Part shown: in pieces, positions 22,873 to 30,087 of the stretch | Layout of the letters: each line of letters starts with the position of its first letter | Position numbering within the stretch: the stretch's first letter is position 1 | NCBI GenBank assembly: GCA_020025205.1 | Contig: JAHHSO010000023.1 | Location: forward strand, 1 to 33,936 | DNA: 33,936 nt | Direction of reading: 5' to 3' | Origin: Christensenellaceae bacterium | GTDB taxonomy: Bacteria; Bacillota; Clostridia; Christensenellales; Aristaeellaceae | Translations under genes and position numbers: made by a program | Notes under the pieces: model-generated | Told to the model about the DNA's origin: nothing | Databases searched by the model: none | What the model saw: the letters and a program-made list of their open reading frames with translations, nothing else

Positions 22873-22901
22873 ATTATAAAGACGTTCTCCCGTGCCGTCA
22901 A
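22873..22901 (-). promoter_or_regulatory. promoter of the HAD hydrolase gene
   Basis: On the minus strand TTGACG (22896-22901) and TATAAT (22873-22878) are separated by 17 bases. It lies between the HAD and PAP2 starts. Confidence 0.75.
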
Positions 22902-22904
22902 GCG

Positions 22905-22918
22905 CGAAAACGTTTCCG
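22905..22918. promoter_or_regulatory. LacI-family-like palindrome upstream of the HAD promoter
   Basis: A 14-base near-palindrome centred on CG (CGAAAAC then GTTTCCG, one mismatch) is placed just upstream of the HAD -35 and just before the PAP2 ribosome-binding site. Its form recalls LacI/GalR operators. It fits the CcpA cre consensus only partly. Confidence 0.3.
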
Positions 22919-22926
22919 GAGGTTCT

Positions 22927-23430
22927 ATGAAAAAGGAGACCTATATCCGAATGACCAGCCGCACACGCGGCATCCTTCAAGCTCTGCCCGGCAAAGAAAA
23001 GCTTTTGCGCCTGCCGACACTGCTTTGCGCTCTGTGTTACCTGCTGTCGCTTCTTTCCTTGTTTCTCCAGCGAGACATTCGGATTTTGCGCGCCGTTCTT
23101 GTCCCGGCCGTCTGCTTCCTTTTGGCGACATTGATCCGGCCGCTGATCAATCGCACGCGTCCCTATGACCGCTTTGGTATTCCGCCCGTCGGCTCCTATT
23201 TGCCAGGAAAAGGCAGAAGCATGCCCAGCCGCCATACAGCATGCGCCGCCGCCATTGCCTGTGCCGTCATCTACGCCTTTCCCTCTTGGCCAACAGCGCT
23301 GCTGATGGGGCTGCTGACTATTTTGATTGCCGCGCTGCGCATTCTTTCCGGGCATCACTACCCTTCCGATGTGTTCGCCGCACTCCTTTTGAGCCTCGCT
23401 GTATCTGCTTCAGGGTATCTAATTGGATAA
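22927..23430 (+). CDS. PAP2-family membrane phosphatase
   Basis: A 167-residue integral membrane phosphatase of the type 2 phosphatidic acid phosphatase family; bacterial members remove phosphate from undecaprenyl pyrophosphate or phosphatidyl lipids. The three catalytic motifs are present: the Lys/Arg-Pro motif in NRTRPYDRF (about 78-86), PSRH in GRSMPSRHTACAAA (about 98-111, catalytic His), and RILSGHHYPSDVFA (about 138-151, nucleophile His and Asp). Three or four hydrophobic spans surround them. GGAGG (22918-22922) is four bases before the ATG at 22927, rather close. The ATG at 22951, with AAGGAGA 13 bases upstream, is an alternative that removes eight residues. Confidence 0.87.
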   Translation: MKKETYIRMTSRTRGILQALPGKEKLLRLPTLLCALCYLLSLLSLFLQRDIRILRAVLVPAVCFLLATLIRPLINRTRPYDRFGIPPVGSYLPGKGRSMPSRHTACAAAIACAVIYAFPSWPTALLMGLLTILIAALRILSGHHYPSDVFAALLLSLAVSASGYLIG

Positions 23431-23501
23431 TCCCATCCATACTGTGTCTGCAAAACAAAGCAATCCCACCGCAAAAAGAGCGGTTGAGACAAAATAATGT
23501 A

Positions 23502-23543
23502 AACAAACGGCTGCATCAAGGTTTTCCTTTGCAGCCGTTTGTT
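23502..23543. terminator. strong hairpin after the PAP2 gene
   Basis: A perfect 14-bp stem (AACAAACGGCTGCA at 23502-23515 with its complement at 23530-23543) lies about 70 bases beyond the PAP2 stop. In the gene-free stretch 23431-23819 I see this, a smaller CCGC/GCGG hairpin before it, the M42 terminator at 23764-23788, and otherwise nothing coding. Confidence 0.65.
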
Positions 23544-23763
23544 GTTATTCATCAGCGGACAAATGCCGGACATGTCAAATTCTGCGTTCCAAACATGTTA
23601 TGATGCATTTTTCAGCAGATATAAAATGAATTCAGGAACGCCTTTCCTGTAATTCAACGGACATCTCCATGGATATTGATGATAACAGTTCATTTTATCA
23701 TCCAGCGCGGCGAACCGCTGTTTTCAAGTACATCCCGAAGCAAATAAAAGGAGTCACTGTTCC

Positions 23764-23788
23764 CGAAAAAAACCATGCCGCGGGACAT
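23764..23788 (-). terminator. terminator of the M42 peptidase gene
   Basis: On the minus strand a 6-bp stem (CATGTC with GGCATG, arms at the ends of 23773-23788) is followed at once by seven T residues (23765-23771 read as T), about 30 bases after the M42 stop. Confidence 0.6.
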
Positions 23789-23819
23789 GCAGACCGCTGC
23801 ACTTTACAGGCTGCTGTTT

Positions 23820-24854
23820 TTACCTTGTGACGTAGCCCGTCAGAACCTTCAGCGTTGCCAGCGCACCTTCCACATGGCTGCGCTCATATCCATGGGAGGC
23901 ATAAACGCCGGACCCAATCAGGCCATGACGGAGGTCGTATCCCGCGCGAAGCGTCGCCTCAACATCACTTCCATAATGCGGATAAATGTCCACCGCATAG
24001 GGTGCGCCCATCTTTTCCGCCGCCGCAATCAGGCCGCGCACAACGTCATAATGATAGGGGCCGCCGCTGTCCTTTGCACAGATGGATACCATGCGCTCAT
24101 CGCAGGCGAGTCCTTCGCCTACGCAGCCCATGTCCACAGAAATCGCCTCTGTCACGTCTGCCGGCACGCTGGCGCTTCCGCCGTGGCCAACCTCCTCAAA
24201 GGATGTCACATGCACATAGATTTTACGCTCCGGTACAATCTGCTCATCCTTGAGCATCTTTGCAAATCCAAGCAGAATGCCCACACTCAGCTTATCATCC
24301 AGAAACCGGCTCTTGATGTACCCGTTGCTGGTAATCCTTGTGCGCGGCTCAAAGCAGACATAATCACCCGTGCGAATTCCAAGTTTGCGAACCTCGTCCG
24401 CCGTCTTCACCGGCTCATCCAACACAATCTCGATGGTATCAAACGTGCGCGGTGTATCTCCATACTTGCCGTTTACATGAACAGATGCATTGCACAGCTG
24501 AGCCGTCCCCTCAATTTCGCCGTCAAACTTGGTGACAACGCGGCAGTTTTCCGTTTCCACGTTTTCTGCCCGCAATCCTCCAATTGGCGTGATGCGCAGT
24601 CGGCCATTCGCCTTGATCTCATGCACCATGCCGCCCAGCGTATCCATATGAGCCTCCAGCAAAAGCCCTTCTCCCTCTCCGCCCAGGCAGCAGATAACTC
24701 CGTCCTTTCGAGTGCGCTCCGGCTGATACCCCAGCGCTTCAAAGCGTGCCATTACATGGTCAGCTGCTTTTGCCGTCAGTCCGCTTGGGCTGTCAATCGC
24801 CAGCAAATCAGCGGTTTCATTCAGGATAAACCTGCCATATTTTTCAAAATCCAT
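23820..24854 (-). CDS. M42 family aminopeptidase
   Basis: A 344-residue dinuclear metallo-aminopeptidase of the M42 (glutamyl aminopeptidase / tetrahedral TET) family, which trims peptides in the cytosol. The ATG at 24852-24854 follows AAAGGAGG; the open frame extends 54 codons upstream, but without a ribosome-binding site and out of family length. Metal ligands and catalytic residues appear in order: LEAHMDTLGGMVH (first His and Asp), LDDKLSVGILLG (bridging Asp), TSFEEVGHGGS (catalytic Glu and metal Glu), AISVDMGCVGEG (Asp), and the late HGYERSHVEGA (His). It is probably the last gene of a unit that begins with pucR. It would use the peptides brought in by an importer such as Opp, but no regulatory link is shown. 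Confidence 0.9.
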   Translation of the reverse strand: MDFEKYGRFILNETADLLAIDSPSGLTAKAADHVMARFEALGYQPERTRKDGVICCLGGEGEGLLLEAHMDTLGGMVHEIKANGRLRITPIGGLRAENVETENCRVVTKFDGEIEGTAQLCNASVHVNGKYGDTPRTFDTIEIVLDEPVKTADEVRKLGIRTGDYVCFEPRTRITSNGYIKSRFLDDKLSVGILLGFAKMLKDEQIVPERKIYVHVTSFEEVGHGGSASVPADVTEAISVDMGCVGEGLACDERMVSICAKDSGGPYHYDVVRGLIAAAEKMGAPYAVDIYPHYGSDVEATLRAGYDLRHGLIGSGVYASHGYERSHVEGALATLKVLTGYVTR

Positions 24855-24963
24855 GCGTTTTCCTCCTTTGGGTTCCCTCTGTGCATCATCGGGGTTCAAA
24901 AAGTCAAATACTGCGGGGTGTTCTCCAGCCCCAATGGCAGTCTGCCTTCTTCTTCTGGGCCAT

Positions 24964-25962
24964 TTATTCCGTTTTAAGCTCCTGAACACGGTTGATAATA
25001 ATGGAAATGGTTCCATCCTGATTGTCTACAACAGCAAAGCTGTTTTCGTCATCAGCCAGTGTTCGCGGCAAAGTGATGGAAATACCCGTGTCGGTCTTGA
25101 TTTTCACCTTCTGAAGCTGCGCCATTACCCGCTTATTTTCCACCGGGATCACGGGTTCAATCTGTTCTTCCGCGATCTGGCGGGACACCTGCTCAATCAG
25201 CGCTTCCCTTTCCGGGTCGGAGCGAAAGACTTCCTCCGCAACGTTCTGCACATCAATGACGCCTTTTTCTTCAATGGACTTGCTCATTGCACGCTTGACA
25301 GCCGGTGTCAGCTCCTGTGCCGTCATTTCAACGGGGGCTGCCTGTGCAATGGCATCTGCTACCACTTTAACAGCCTCTTTTGTGGATCGCGTAGCCGCCA
25401 TGGCAAACAGAGCTTCCGAAAAAAGCAATCGGCTGCCGACATTGGTAAGCACTTGAACATCTTTCAGGCGGATATCCCCCGTGGACAGATTGACCACGAA
25501 GCCTGCTGCACCTTTGCCGCCCGGCAGCGGCATCACTGCATCATGTGCCATCAGGCGCGTGGTTGTCATGCCATCTTCGCCAACGTCAATCTGATGAACG
25601 ACGGCCTTTCTATATGGCAGCTGTGCCACGCACAAATGCGGATCACCATCCTGTTCGAATGTAAAAACCACCATATCAAACCCCGAACGCGGAATTTCCA
25701 GCATCTGCATGGTCTCATCCATCGCCATAAGCAGCGCATCCGCTGCCTCTTTAAATGGCTTGATGATGAACTGGCGAAGCATGTCCTCCTGTGCGCCGCC
25801 CGGCTCCACGCAGGTCGTTCGGCTCGTGTCTGAATTTGCAATCTTATCTGCCAGTGCGGACAGATATGCGCCCGCCTCATCATCGGGCTTACTGGCTTTT
25901 TCGGGAAAAACAGGCGCATTTCCGTCATAAATCGCAATGGACGCGCGAGCAATAATATTCAT
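24964..25962 (-). CDS. nucleoid-associated protein, NdpA/YejK-like (NA37 family)
   Basis: A 332-residue cytosolic protein that I place in the 37-kDa nucleoid-associated family (NA37). The ATG at 25960-25962 has AAAGGAGA nearby; an earlier TTG would add only two residues. N-terminal features are ARASIAIYDGNAP, then a long acidic helix region. The core strand pair is SGFDMVVFTFEQDGDPHLCVAQLPYRKAVVHQIDV (about 115-149), where family members have the V-F-C-x-F and A-V-L strands. A helix with SRLLFSEALFAMAATRSTKEAVK and a C-terminal VFRSDPEREALIEQVSRQI complete it. The family binds the nucleoid in E. coli, but the function of clostridial members is unknown. Identification is by overall pattern and is not certain. 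Confidence 0.65.
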   Translation of the reverse strand: MNIIARASIAIYDGNAPVFPEKASKPDDEAGAYLSALADKIANSDTSRTTCVEPGGAQEDMLRQFIIKPFKEAADALLMAMDETMQMLEIPRSGFDMVVFTFEQDGDPHLCVAQLPYRKAVVHQIDVGEDGMTTTRLMAHDAVMPLPGGKGAAGFVVNLSTGDIRLKDVQVLTNVGSRLLFSEALFAMAATRSTKEAVKVVADAIAQAAPVEMTAQELTPAVKRAMSKSIEEKGVIDVQNVAEEVFRSDPEREALIEQVSRQIAEEQIEPVIPVENKRVMAQLQKVKIKTDTGISITLPRTLADDENSFAVVDNQDGTISIIINRVQELKTE

Positions 25963-25974
25963 ATGCAATCTCCT

Positions 25975-26202
25975 TTACGCGCGTTCAAAACGCCAGTGCT
26001 GCTTTACATCGGGGTACTTCTCCCTGTCTACCGGTGAGAAAAACATCTCCTTTTTTCTTACCCATACGCCGCGCTCTCCATACAGCGCCCGATACACGAC
26101 AACCTCTTCCTGTGTTTCCGAATCCTTGGCAAAGCACAAAATTTCATACGAATTGCCTTTAAAATGCCGAACGATATCGCCCGGCTTCATTCTTTCTTCC
26201 AT
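25975..26202 (-). CDS. DUF1653 family small protein
   Basis: A 75-residue protein of the DUF1653 family, an all-beta SH3-like small domain of unknown function. The typical pattern is visible: MKPGDIVRHFKGNSYEIL, then ETQEEVVVYRALYGERGVWVRKKEMFFSPVD. I start it at the ATG at 26200-26202, whose GGAGGAG overlaps the end of pucR; the gap to the pucR stop is two bases. Translation is therefore likely coupled to pucR. It is followed 12 bases later by the nucleoid-associated-protein gene. Confidence 0.88.
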   Translation of the reverse strand: MEERMKPGDIVRHFKGNSYEILCFAKDSETQEEVVVYRALYGERGVWVRKKEMFFSPVDREKYPDVKQHWRFERA

Positions 26203-26204
26203 GC

Positions 26205-27347
26205 TTATATCTCCTCCAAAATACGGCAAACCCCCACAACCATGCAGAGCATCGCCTCAAACAGCGGATCATTTTCCTTATGCAGAATTTTTTGAATCTT
26301 GTTCAGGCGATACCGCACGGTGTTTGGGTGCTGATACAATGCTTTCGCAGCGGCTGCAATATCCATATTGGCATCCACATATGCCTGCGCTGTCTGCACA
26401 AGGTTCGTATGATTCTGCTTATCATACAAAAGTATGTCGTTGTACCCTCGCCTGCATTGGTCGCAGATAAACACATCTTTGCTCATCGGAAACAGATACG
26501 CGTAAATTCCCAGATCCTCCACGCTTTCCATCCCCAGCATTTTGGCTTTTCGCGCTGCATAGACAGCTTCACGCAGGGCAATCCCCATCTGCTTTGAATC
26601 ATCCCACAGGCGGCTTATGCCAATGGACAGCACCGCGCAGTCAATACCCGCCTGCTTCAAAAAATCAGAAAACGCTTTCAGTGTGTCCCGCTCTTCCGCC
26701 TCTTCCTGTCGGCAAATGGCCAATGTCATCTGGTGCCACTCCATAAAAATGTACCTGCCTTCAGCCTGCGCATCTTTTTCCAGCTGATCGAATATCCGTT
26801 CCTCTAACCTCGGAATGCGCTCTTTAGGCAAAATTGCAGCAACCCTGTATGATTTAAGCCCTATCGGATCAATCAGCTCTACCTTCTGGCGCACCTGTTC
26901 TTCTGTCAGCTTGCCTTCCATCAGGTCATCCAGATCCTTCTCATAGCCTGCAAAACGGCGTCTGCCGCGGATAAGATCCGTCACCTGAAGAATGACTTCT
27001 TCGATGTAAGTGTCATCAAAGAGAAAAATCGGCGTTCCCAGTCGGTCAGCCATCTGAATAACACTCTGGGGCAGCTCATCAAAATAAGCCGTTTTAACCA
27101 GCAAACCTGCAATGCCCTGATTCATCAGCGCAACAAGCGAACGTTCCACAAGATCTGCATCGCCGCGTGCATAGGCAAGTGTTGTCACAACAAGATCGCC
27201 GCGGTAAAAGTCCAGAAGCTGCATTCTGGATGGATCATATTCGAACAGAACAGCTGACGTTACCGTCCGTTCCAGTCCATCCTGTCCAGCAATCAGGCGT
27301 AAATGGCTGATTGTCTGTAAACGAAACAGTTTTTTAATATGAATCAT
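26205..27347 (-). CDS. PucR-family transcriptional regulator
   Basis: A 380-residue regulator of the PucR family. The N-terminal PucR domain (about 1-125) contains LRLIAGQDGLERTVTSAVLFEYDPS and LVKTAYFDELPQSVIQMADRLGTPIFLFDD. A GGDEF-like middle region of the CdaR type follows (about 160-290). The C-terminal helix-turn-helix (HTH_30) lies at about 325-365, with AAAKALYQHPNTVRYRLNKIQKIL. PucR and CdaR relatives usually sense a small metabolite (purine, sugar acid or amino acid) and activate genes next to them. Nearby are DUF1653, a nucleoid-like protein and an M42 peptidase, which suggests control of peptide or amino-acid use, but that is inference. The promoter is at 27379-27407, and direct repeats upstream may be its own binding sites. 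Confidence 0.88.
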   Translation of the reverse strand: MIHIKKLFRLQTISHLRLIAGQDGLERTVTSAVLFEYDPSRMQLLDFYRGDLVVTTLAYARGDADLVERSLVALMNQGIAGLLVKTAYFDELPQSVIQMADRLGTPIFLFDDTYIEEVILQVTDLIRGRRRFAGYEKDLDDLMEGKLTEEQVRQKVELIDPIGLKSYRVAAILPKERIPRLEERIFDQLEKDAQAEGRYIFMEWHQMTLAICRQEEAEERDTLKAFSDFLKQAGIDCAVLSIGISRLWDDSKQMGIALREAVYAARKAKMLGMESVEDLGIYAYLFPMSKDVFICDQCRRGYNDILLYDKQNHTNLVQTAQAYVDANMDIAAAAKALYQHPNTVRYRLNKIQKILHKENDPLFEAMLCMVVGVCRILEEI

Positions 27348-27378
27348 GCCATTTTTCCTTTCTTACATTCTGTTTTAT

Positions 27379-27407
27379 ATTTTACCATTCTTCCATTTTG
27401 TTTGCAA
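27379..27407 (-). promoter_or_regulatory. pucR promoter
   Basis: On the minus strand TTGCAA (27402-27407) and TAAAAT (27379-27384) are separated by 17 bases, about 32 bases before the pucR start. Confidence 0.7.
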
Positions 27408-27465
27408 GCTGATGACAGACTCCACCGAATAGCAGCAAACAAAACCGTTTCACCGATATTGTATC

Positions 27466-27534
27466 TTTGCACTTTAAAATGTCCCGTTTGCCTTTAAAAC
27501 GTATACGAAAGCCACTCCTCTTTTAAAGTTCTGC
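27466..27534. repeat. spaced direct repeats upstream of the pucR promoter
   Basis: TTTGCACTTTAAAATGT (27466-27482) recurs as TTTGCCTTTAAAACGT (27487-27502), 21 bases apart, two helical turns. A looser third TTTTAAAG copy is at about 27521-27528. They lie 60-130 bases upstream of the pucR -35, where an activator would bind. The rest of the gene-free stretch 27348-27888 shows only the hlyIII terminator at its far end and no credible gene. Confidence 0.4.
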
Positions 27535-27814
27535 TCTCAAAAACCCAGACAACGTCATATCATGGCATAACCGCCCAGAATCGCAGACACGCATATTTTC
27601 TTGTATGAAACCGTTCTCGTTTCTCAAAAGACACCTCTTTATCATCTGCAAGACATCATGACAGCGGCCCATCCCGATTTTTTTATGGTGAAAAACGCCT
27701 CCAGCCAATCTGCTGTGAATCCCCCAAACAGCTGTCTTTACGAAAAACTGAGCTGATTTTAAAAATTGTTTGTGAAATTTCGTTGCTGCAACATCGCATA
27801 CGATCTCCAAAATC

Positions 27815-27844
27815 AAAAACAGCTGTGTCCTTGAAATACACAGC
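27815..27844 (-). terminator. terminator of the hlyIII gene
   Basis: On the minus strand a 7-bp stem (GCTGTGT with ACACAGC, 27822-27828 and 27838-27844) is followed by TGTTTTTGATTTT, about 45 bases after the stop codon. Confidence 0.75.
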
Positions 27845-27888
27845 CGCTTTTGCTCATCTTCTTGGATGACAAACTCTTGCTTCAATGC

Positions 27889-28557
27889 TTACAGGGCAAA
27901 CAGCGCAATAGAAAGGATGTGGAAGATGCTCCCCAGCAGCACGCAGACATGGAAAATACAGTGCATGTATCCTTTTTTGCTGCCAAGTCCATAAAGCACC
28001 GCACCAACCGTATAGCTGACGCCGCCTGCTAAAAGCAGCCAGAAACCACCCCAACCAATCGCCTGAATCAGAAGGCCGATCTTAAAGATAATCGCCCAGC
28101 CCATGCCGATATAACAGATCATGGAAAACACTTGGAACTTCTTGAGATCAATGGCCGTCAGCGTGATCGCCAGCGCAGCCAATCCCCATACGATGCCCAA
28201 AAGCACCCAGCTGGCAACCGGATCAATCTCACGCATGGCGCTTAGCAGCACTGGCGTATATGTTCCCGCAATCAGCACATATATCGTGCAGTGATCCAGA
28301 ACCTGAAGCACGCGTTTTGCCATGCCATCATGCAGCCCGTGATATACGCTGGACATGGTGTACAGTAGAATCATGGAAATGCCAAACACAATGGAACCGG
28401 CCAATCCATAGCCGTTATGGTGAATGGCAGAAATCACAATGCACACGACCAGCGCCGCCACACCAACGCCCGCACCCACGATATGGGAAATCATGTTGAA
28501 GAGTTCTTCTTTTTTTGTATATACCGGCATCTGACGATCCCTGAGCTTTGTCCGCAT
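27889..28557 (-). CDS. hemolysin III family (PAQR-type) membrane protein
   Basis: A 222-residue integral membrane protein with seven predicted spans. Family hallmarks are EELFNMISHIVGAGVGVAAL (about 17-36), SSVYHGLHDGMAKRVLQVLDHCTIYVLIAGTYTP (about 70-103, with the S, H and D thought to bind zinc) and HCIFHVCVLLGSIFHILSI near the C-terminus (the paired histidines of the metal site). In E. coli the related TrhA affects membrane fluidity and fatty-acid balance; haemolytic activity of the family is poorly supported. GGGAGGA precedes the ATG. It is monocistronic with its own promoter and terminator. Confidence 0.9.
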   Translation of the reverse strand: MRTKLRDRQMPVYTKKEELFNMISHIVGAGVGVAALVVCIVISAIHHNGYGLAGSIVFGISMILLYTMSSVYHGLHDGMAKRVLQVLDHCTIYVLIAGTYTPVLLSAMREIDPVASWVLLGIVWGLAALAITLTAIDLKKFQVFSMICYIGMGWAIIFKIGLLIQAIGWGGFWLLLAGGVSYTVGAVLYGLGSKKGYMHCIFHVCVLLGSIFHILSIALFAL

Positions 28558-28602
28558 GAAAAAGTCCTCCCTTGTTGAATCTAGTTTTTAATACTACATT
28601 AC

Positions 28603-28631
28603 ATTTTATCATCATTCTGCTTGAACGTCAA
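28603..28631 (-). promoter_or_regulatory. hlyIII promoter
   Basis: On the minus strand TTGACG (28626-28631) and TAAAAT (28603-28608) are separated by 17 bases, about 45 bases before the start. Confidence 0.7.
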
Positions 28632-28751
28632 TCAAGAAATTTCCAATTCAAATGCATCGTCGCTGCTCTTCCTGTTGCCCTTTTGTGTCCATGTTTCATC
28701 AACCAATCCGCATGTTTGCAAATCTATTCCATATGCAATTCTGAATAAAAT

Positions 28752-28786
28752 AGAAAAAAGCATCCCTGCCTTGCGGCAAAGATGCT
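28752..28786 (-). terminator. terminator after rplL
   Basis: On the minus strand an AGCATC/GATGCT stem with inner TGCC/GGCA pairing (28759-28786) is followed by TTTTTTCTATTTT, about 20 bases after rplL. It ends the rplJL unit, and no rpoB follows. Confidence 0.85.
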
Positions 28787-28805
28787 TTCATTTCGGGAAA
28801 GAAAA

Positions 28806-29177
28806 TTACTTGACTTCGACAGTCGCGCCAGCCTCGGCCAGCTTCTTCTTCATTTCCTCGGCCTCTTCCTTGGAAGCGCCTTCCTTCAGGGTCTTCGGAG
28901 CGCCTTCGACGATGTCCTTGGCATCCTTCAGGCCCAGGCCCGGAACGACCTCGCGGACAGCCTTGATGACGGCAACCTTCTTGGCAGCGTCAAAGCCGGT
29001 CAGCACAACGTCGAACTCGGTCTTCTCTTCAACAGCAGCGGCCGGGGCAGCAGCGCCAGCAGCAGCAACAGGAGCAGCAGCAGAAACGCCGAACTTCTCT
29101 TCCAGAGCCTTCACAAGCTCAGAAGCCTGAATCAGGGTCAGGCTTTCGATAGCGGAAACGATCTCATTGATTTCCAT
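28806..29177 (-). CDS. rplL: 50S ribosomal protein L7/L12
   Basis: A 123-residue acidic stalk protein that recruits and activates translation GTPases on the ribosome. The N-terminal dimerisation helices (MEINEIVSAIESLTLIQASELVKALEEKFGVS) lead into an Ala-rich flexible hinge (about 33-52). The C-terminal domain (EKTEFDVVLTGFDAAKKVAVIKAVREV, then GLGLKDAKDIVEGAPKTLKEGASKEEAEEMKKKLAEAGATVEVK) is standard. GGAGGT precedes the start. It forms a two-gene unit with rplJ. Confidence 0.97.
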   Translation of the reverse strand: MEINEIVSAIESLTLIQASELVKALEEKFGVSAAAPVAAAGAAAPAAAVEEKTEFDVVLTGFDAAKKVAVIKAVREVVPGLGLKDAKDIVEGAPKTLKEGASKEEAEEMKKKLAEAGATVEVK

Positions 29178-29247
29178 GGTGTGTTACCTCCATATCGATG
29201 ATTTAAATTCAGATGATGATGCCGTCTATCCGGCTGTCTTTGCGAGC

Positions 29248-29772
29248 TTACTGCTCGCCGGCTTCTTCGGCCTTCTTGTCGGCAATCGCCTTGATGACGT
29301 AAGCCAGAGCCGTAGCCTGAGAATTCAGGCAGCCCATGATCTTGGCGATGAGCTGCTCGCGCGGCAGAATATCGGCCAGAGCCTTGACCTCTTCCACGCT
29401 CTGCACAGCACCGTCCATGATACCGGCCTTGATGGTCAGCGGGGACTGCTTCTTGTCCTTCTCAGCGGCGGCGATGAACTCCTTCACAAGACGCGGGGCG
29501 GACACCGGATCACCGTTGCTGAAGACGAAAGCGTTGGGGCCTTCCAGGAGCTTCGCATCGATTTCGATTCCCTTGTTCTGGAGTGCGCGGCGAACCAGCG
29601 TATTCTTCAGAACGCAGTAATCGACATCGGCAGCACGGCACTTCGCACGCAGCGCAGTAACCGCTTCCACGCTCAGCGCCTTATACTCGACGATGACGAT
29701 GGACTCAGCCTTCTCGATCTTCTCCTCGATTTCGGAAACAACAACTTTCTTCGCTTCAAAATTCTTGGACAT
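29248..29772 (-). CDS. rplJ: 50S ribosomal protein L10
   Basis: A 174-residue stalk base protein that binds 23S rRNA and anchors L7/L12 dimers through its C-terminal helix (about 140-170). The N-terminus MSKNFEAKKVVVSEIEEKIEKAESIVIVEYKALSVEAVTALRAKCR is typical. AAGGAGG lies upstream of the ATG, just after a small CCGAAA/TTTCGG hairpin. In complex with L12 it is known to repress its own mRNA by binding the leader, and the leader is clearly present here (29803-29935). Confidence 0.97.
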   Translation of the reverse strand: MSKNFEAKKVVVSEIEEKIEKAESIVIVEYKALSVEAVTALRAKCRAADVDYCVLKNTLVRRALQNKGIEIDAKLLEGPNAFVFSNGDPVSAPRLVKEFIAAAEKDKKQSPLTIKAGIMDGAVQSVEEVKALADILPREQLIAKIMGCLNSQATALAYVIKAIADKKAEEAGEQ

Positions 29773-29802
29773 GTCATTTTCCTCCTTCCCGAAAGGTTTC
29801 GG

Positions 29803-29834
29803 AAAAGAAAAGCCCCTGCGCTGGGCGCAAGGGC
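29803..29834 (-). terminator. attenuator hairpin in the L10 leader
   Basis: A 10-bp stem with one mismatch (29812-29821 with 29825-29834, loop of three bases) is followed on the minus strand by TTTTCTTTTCC. It sits between the L10-binding fold and the rplJ ribosome-binding site, so L10 binding could favour early termination. Confidence 0.65.
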
Positions 29835-29935
29835 AGAAAACCGTAAAAACGGATTATTGCACGCTCGCACCTCGGCTGGCGGAAACCCTTTATGATGCAA
29901 TAAGCATCACCAACTGTCTTAGGCACAGAACTTTT
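29803..29935 (-). ncRNA. L10 ribosomal protein leader
   Basis: Read on the minus strand, the region starts with CCTAAGACAGTTGGTGATGC and later has CCAGCCGAGGTGCG, the conserved halves of the L10 leader known in Bacillota (Rfam L10_leader), which fold into a kink-turn-containing structure bound by L10(L12)4. Behind it come a CCGT/ACGG hairpin and a terminator-like stem (29812-29834). Confidence 0.85.
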
Positions 29936-29950
29936 CGATTCACAAGCGCT

Positions 29951-29979
29951 ATCATATCATGTTTTTATAGTCTTGTCAA
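29951..29979 (-). promoter_or_regulatory. rplJL promoter
   Basis: On the minus strand consensus TTGACA (29974-29979) and TATGAT (29951-29956) are separated by 17 bases, just upstream of the L10 leader. Confidence 0.85.
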
Positions 29980-30042
29980 TACTTTTCAATATATTTTCCG
30001 CGAATGAAGACAAGAATATCGCTCCTCTTCTTGTCCGCTGCA

Positions 30043-30074
30043 CAAAAAAATTCCCGAAGGAAAACCTTCGGGAA
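30043..30074 (-). terminator. terminator after rplA
   Basis: On the minus strand a perfect 10-bp stem (TTCCCGAAGG with its complement, 30051-30060 and 30065-30074, AAAA loop) is followed by seven T residues, 13 bases after the rplA stop. Confidence 0.9.
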
Positions 30075-30087
30075 TGATTCATCCGAA

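Noticed and set aside
27523..27885. 120-codon open frame on the minus strand after hlyIII
   Set aside because: It overlaps the hlyIII terminator, has no ribosome-binding site and no family resemblance. The stretch is treated as non-coding.
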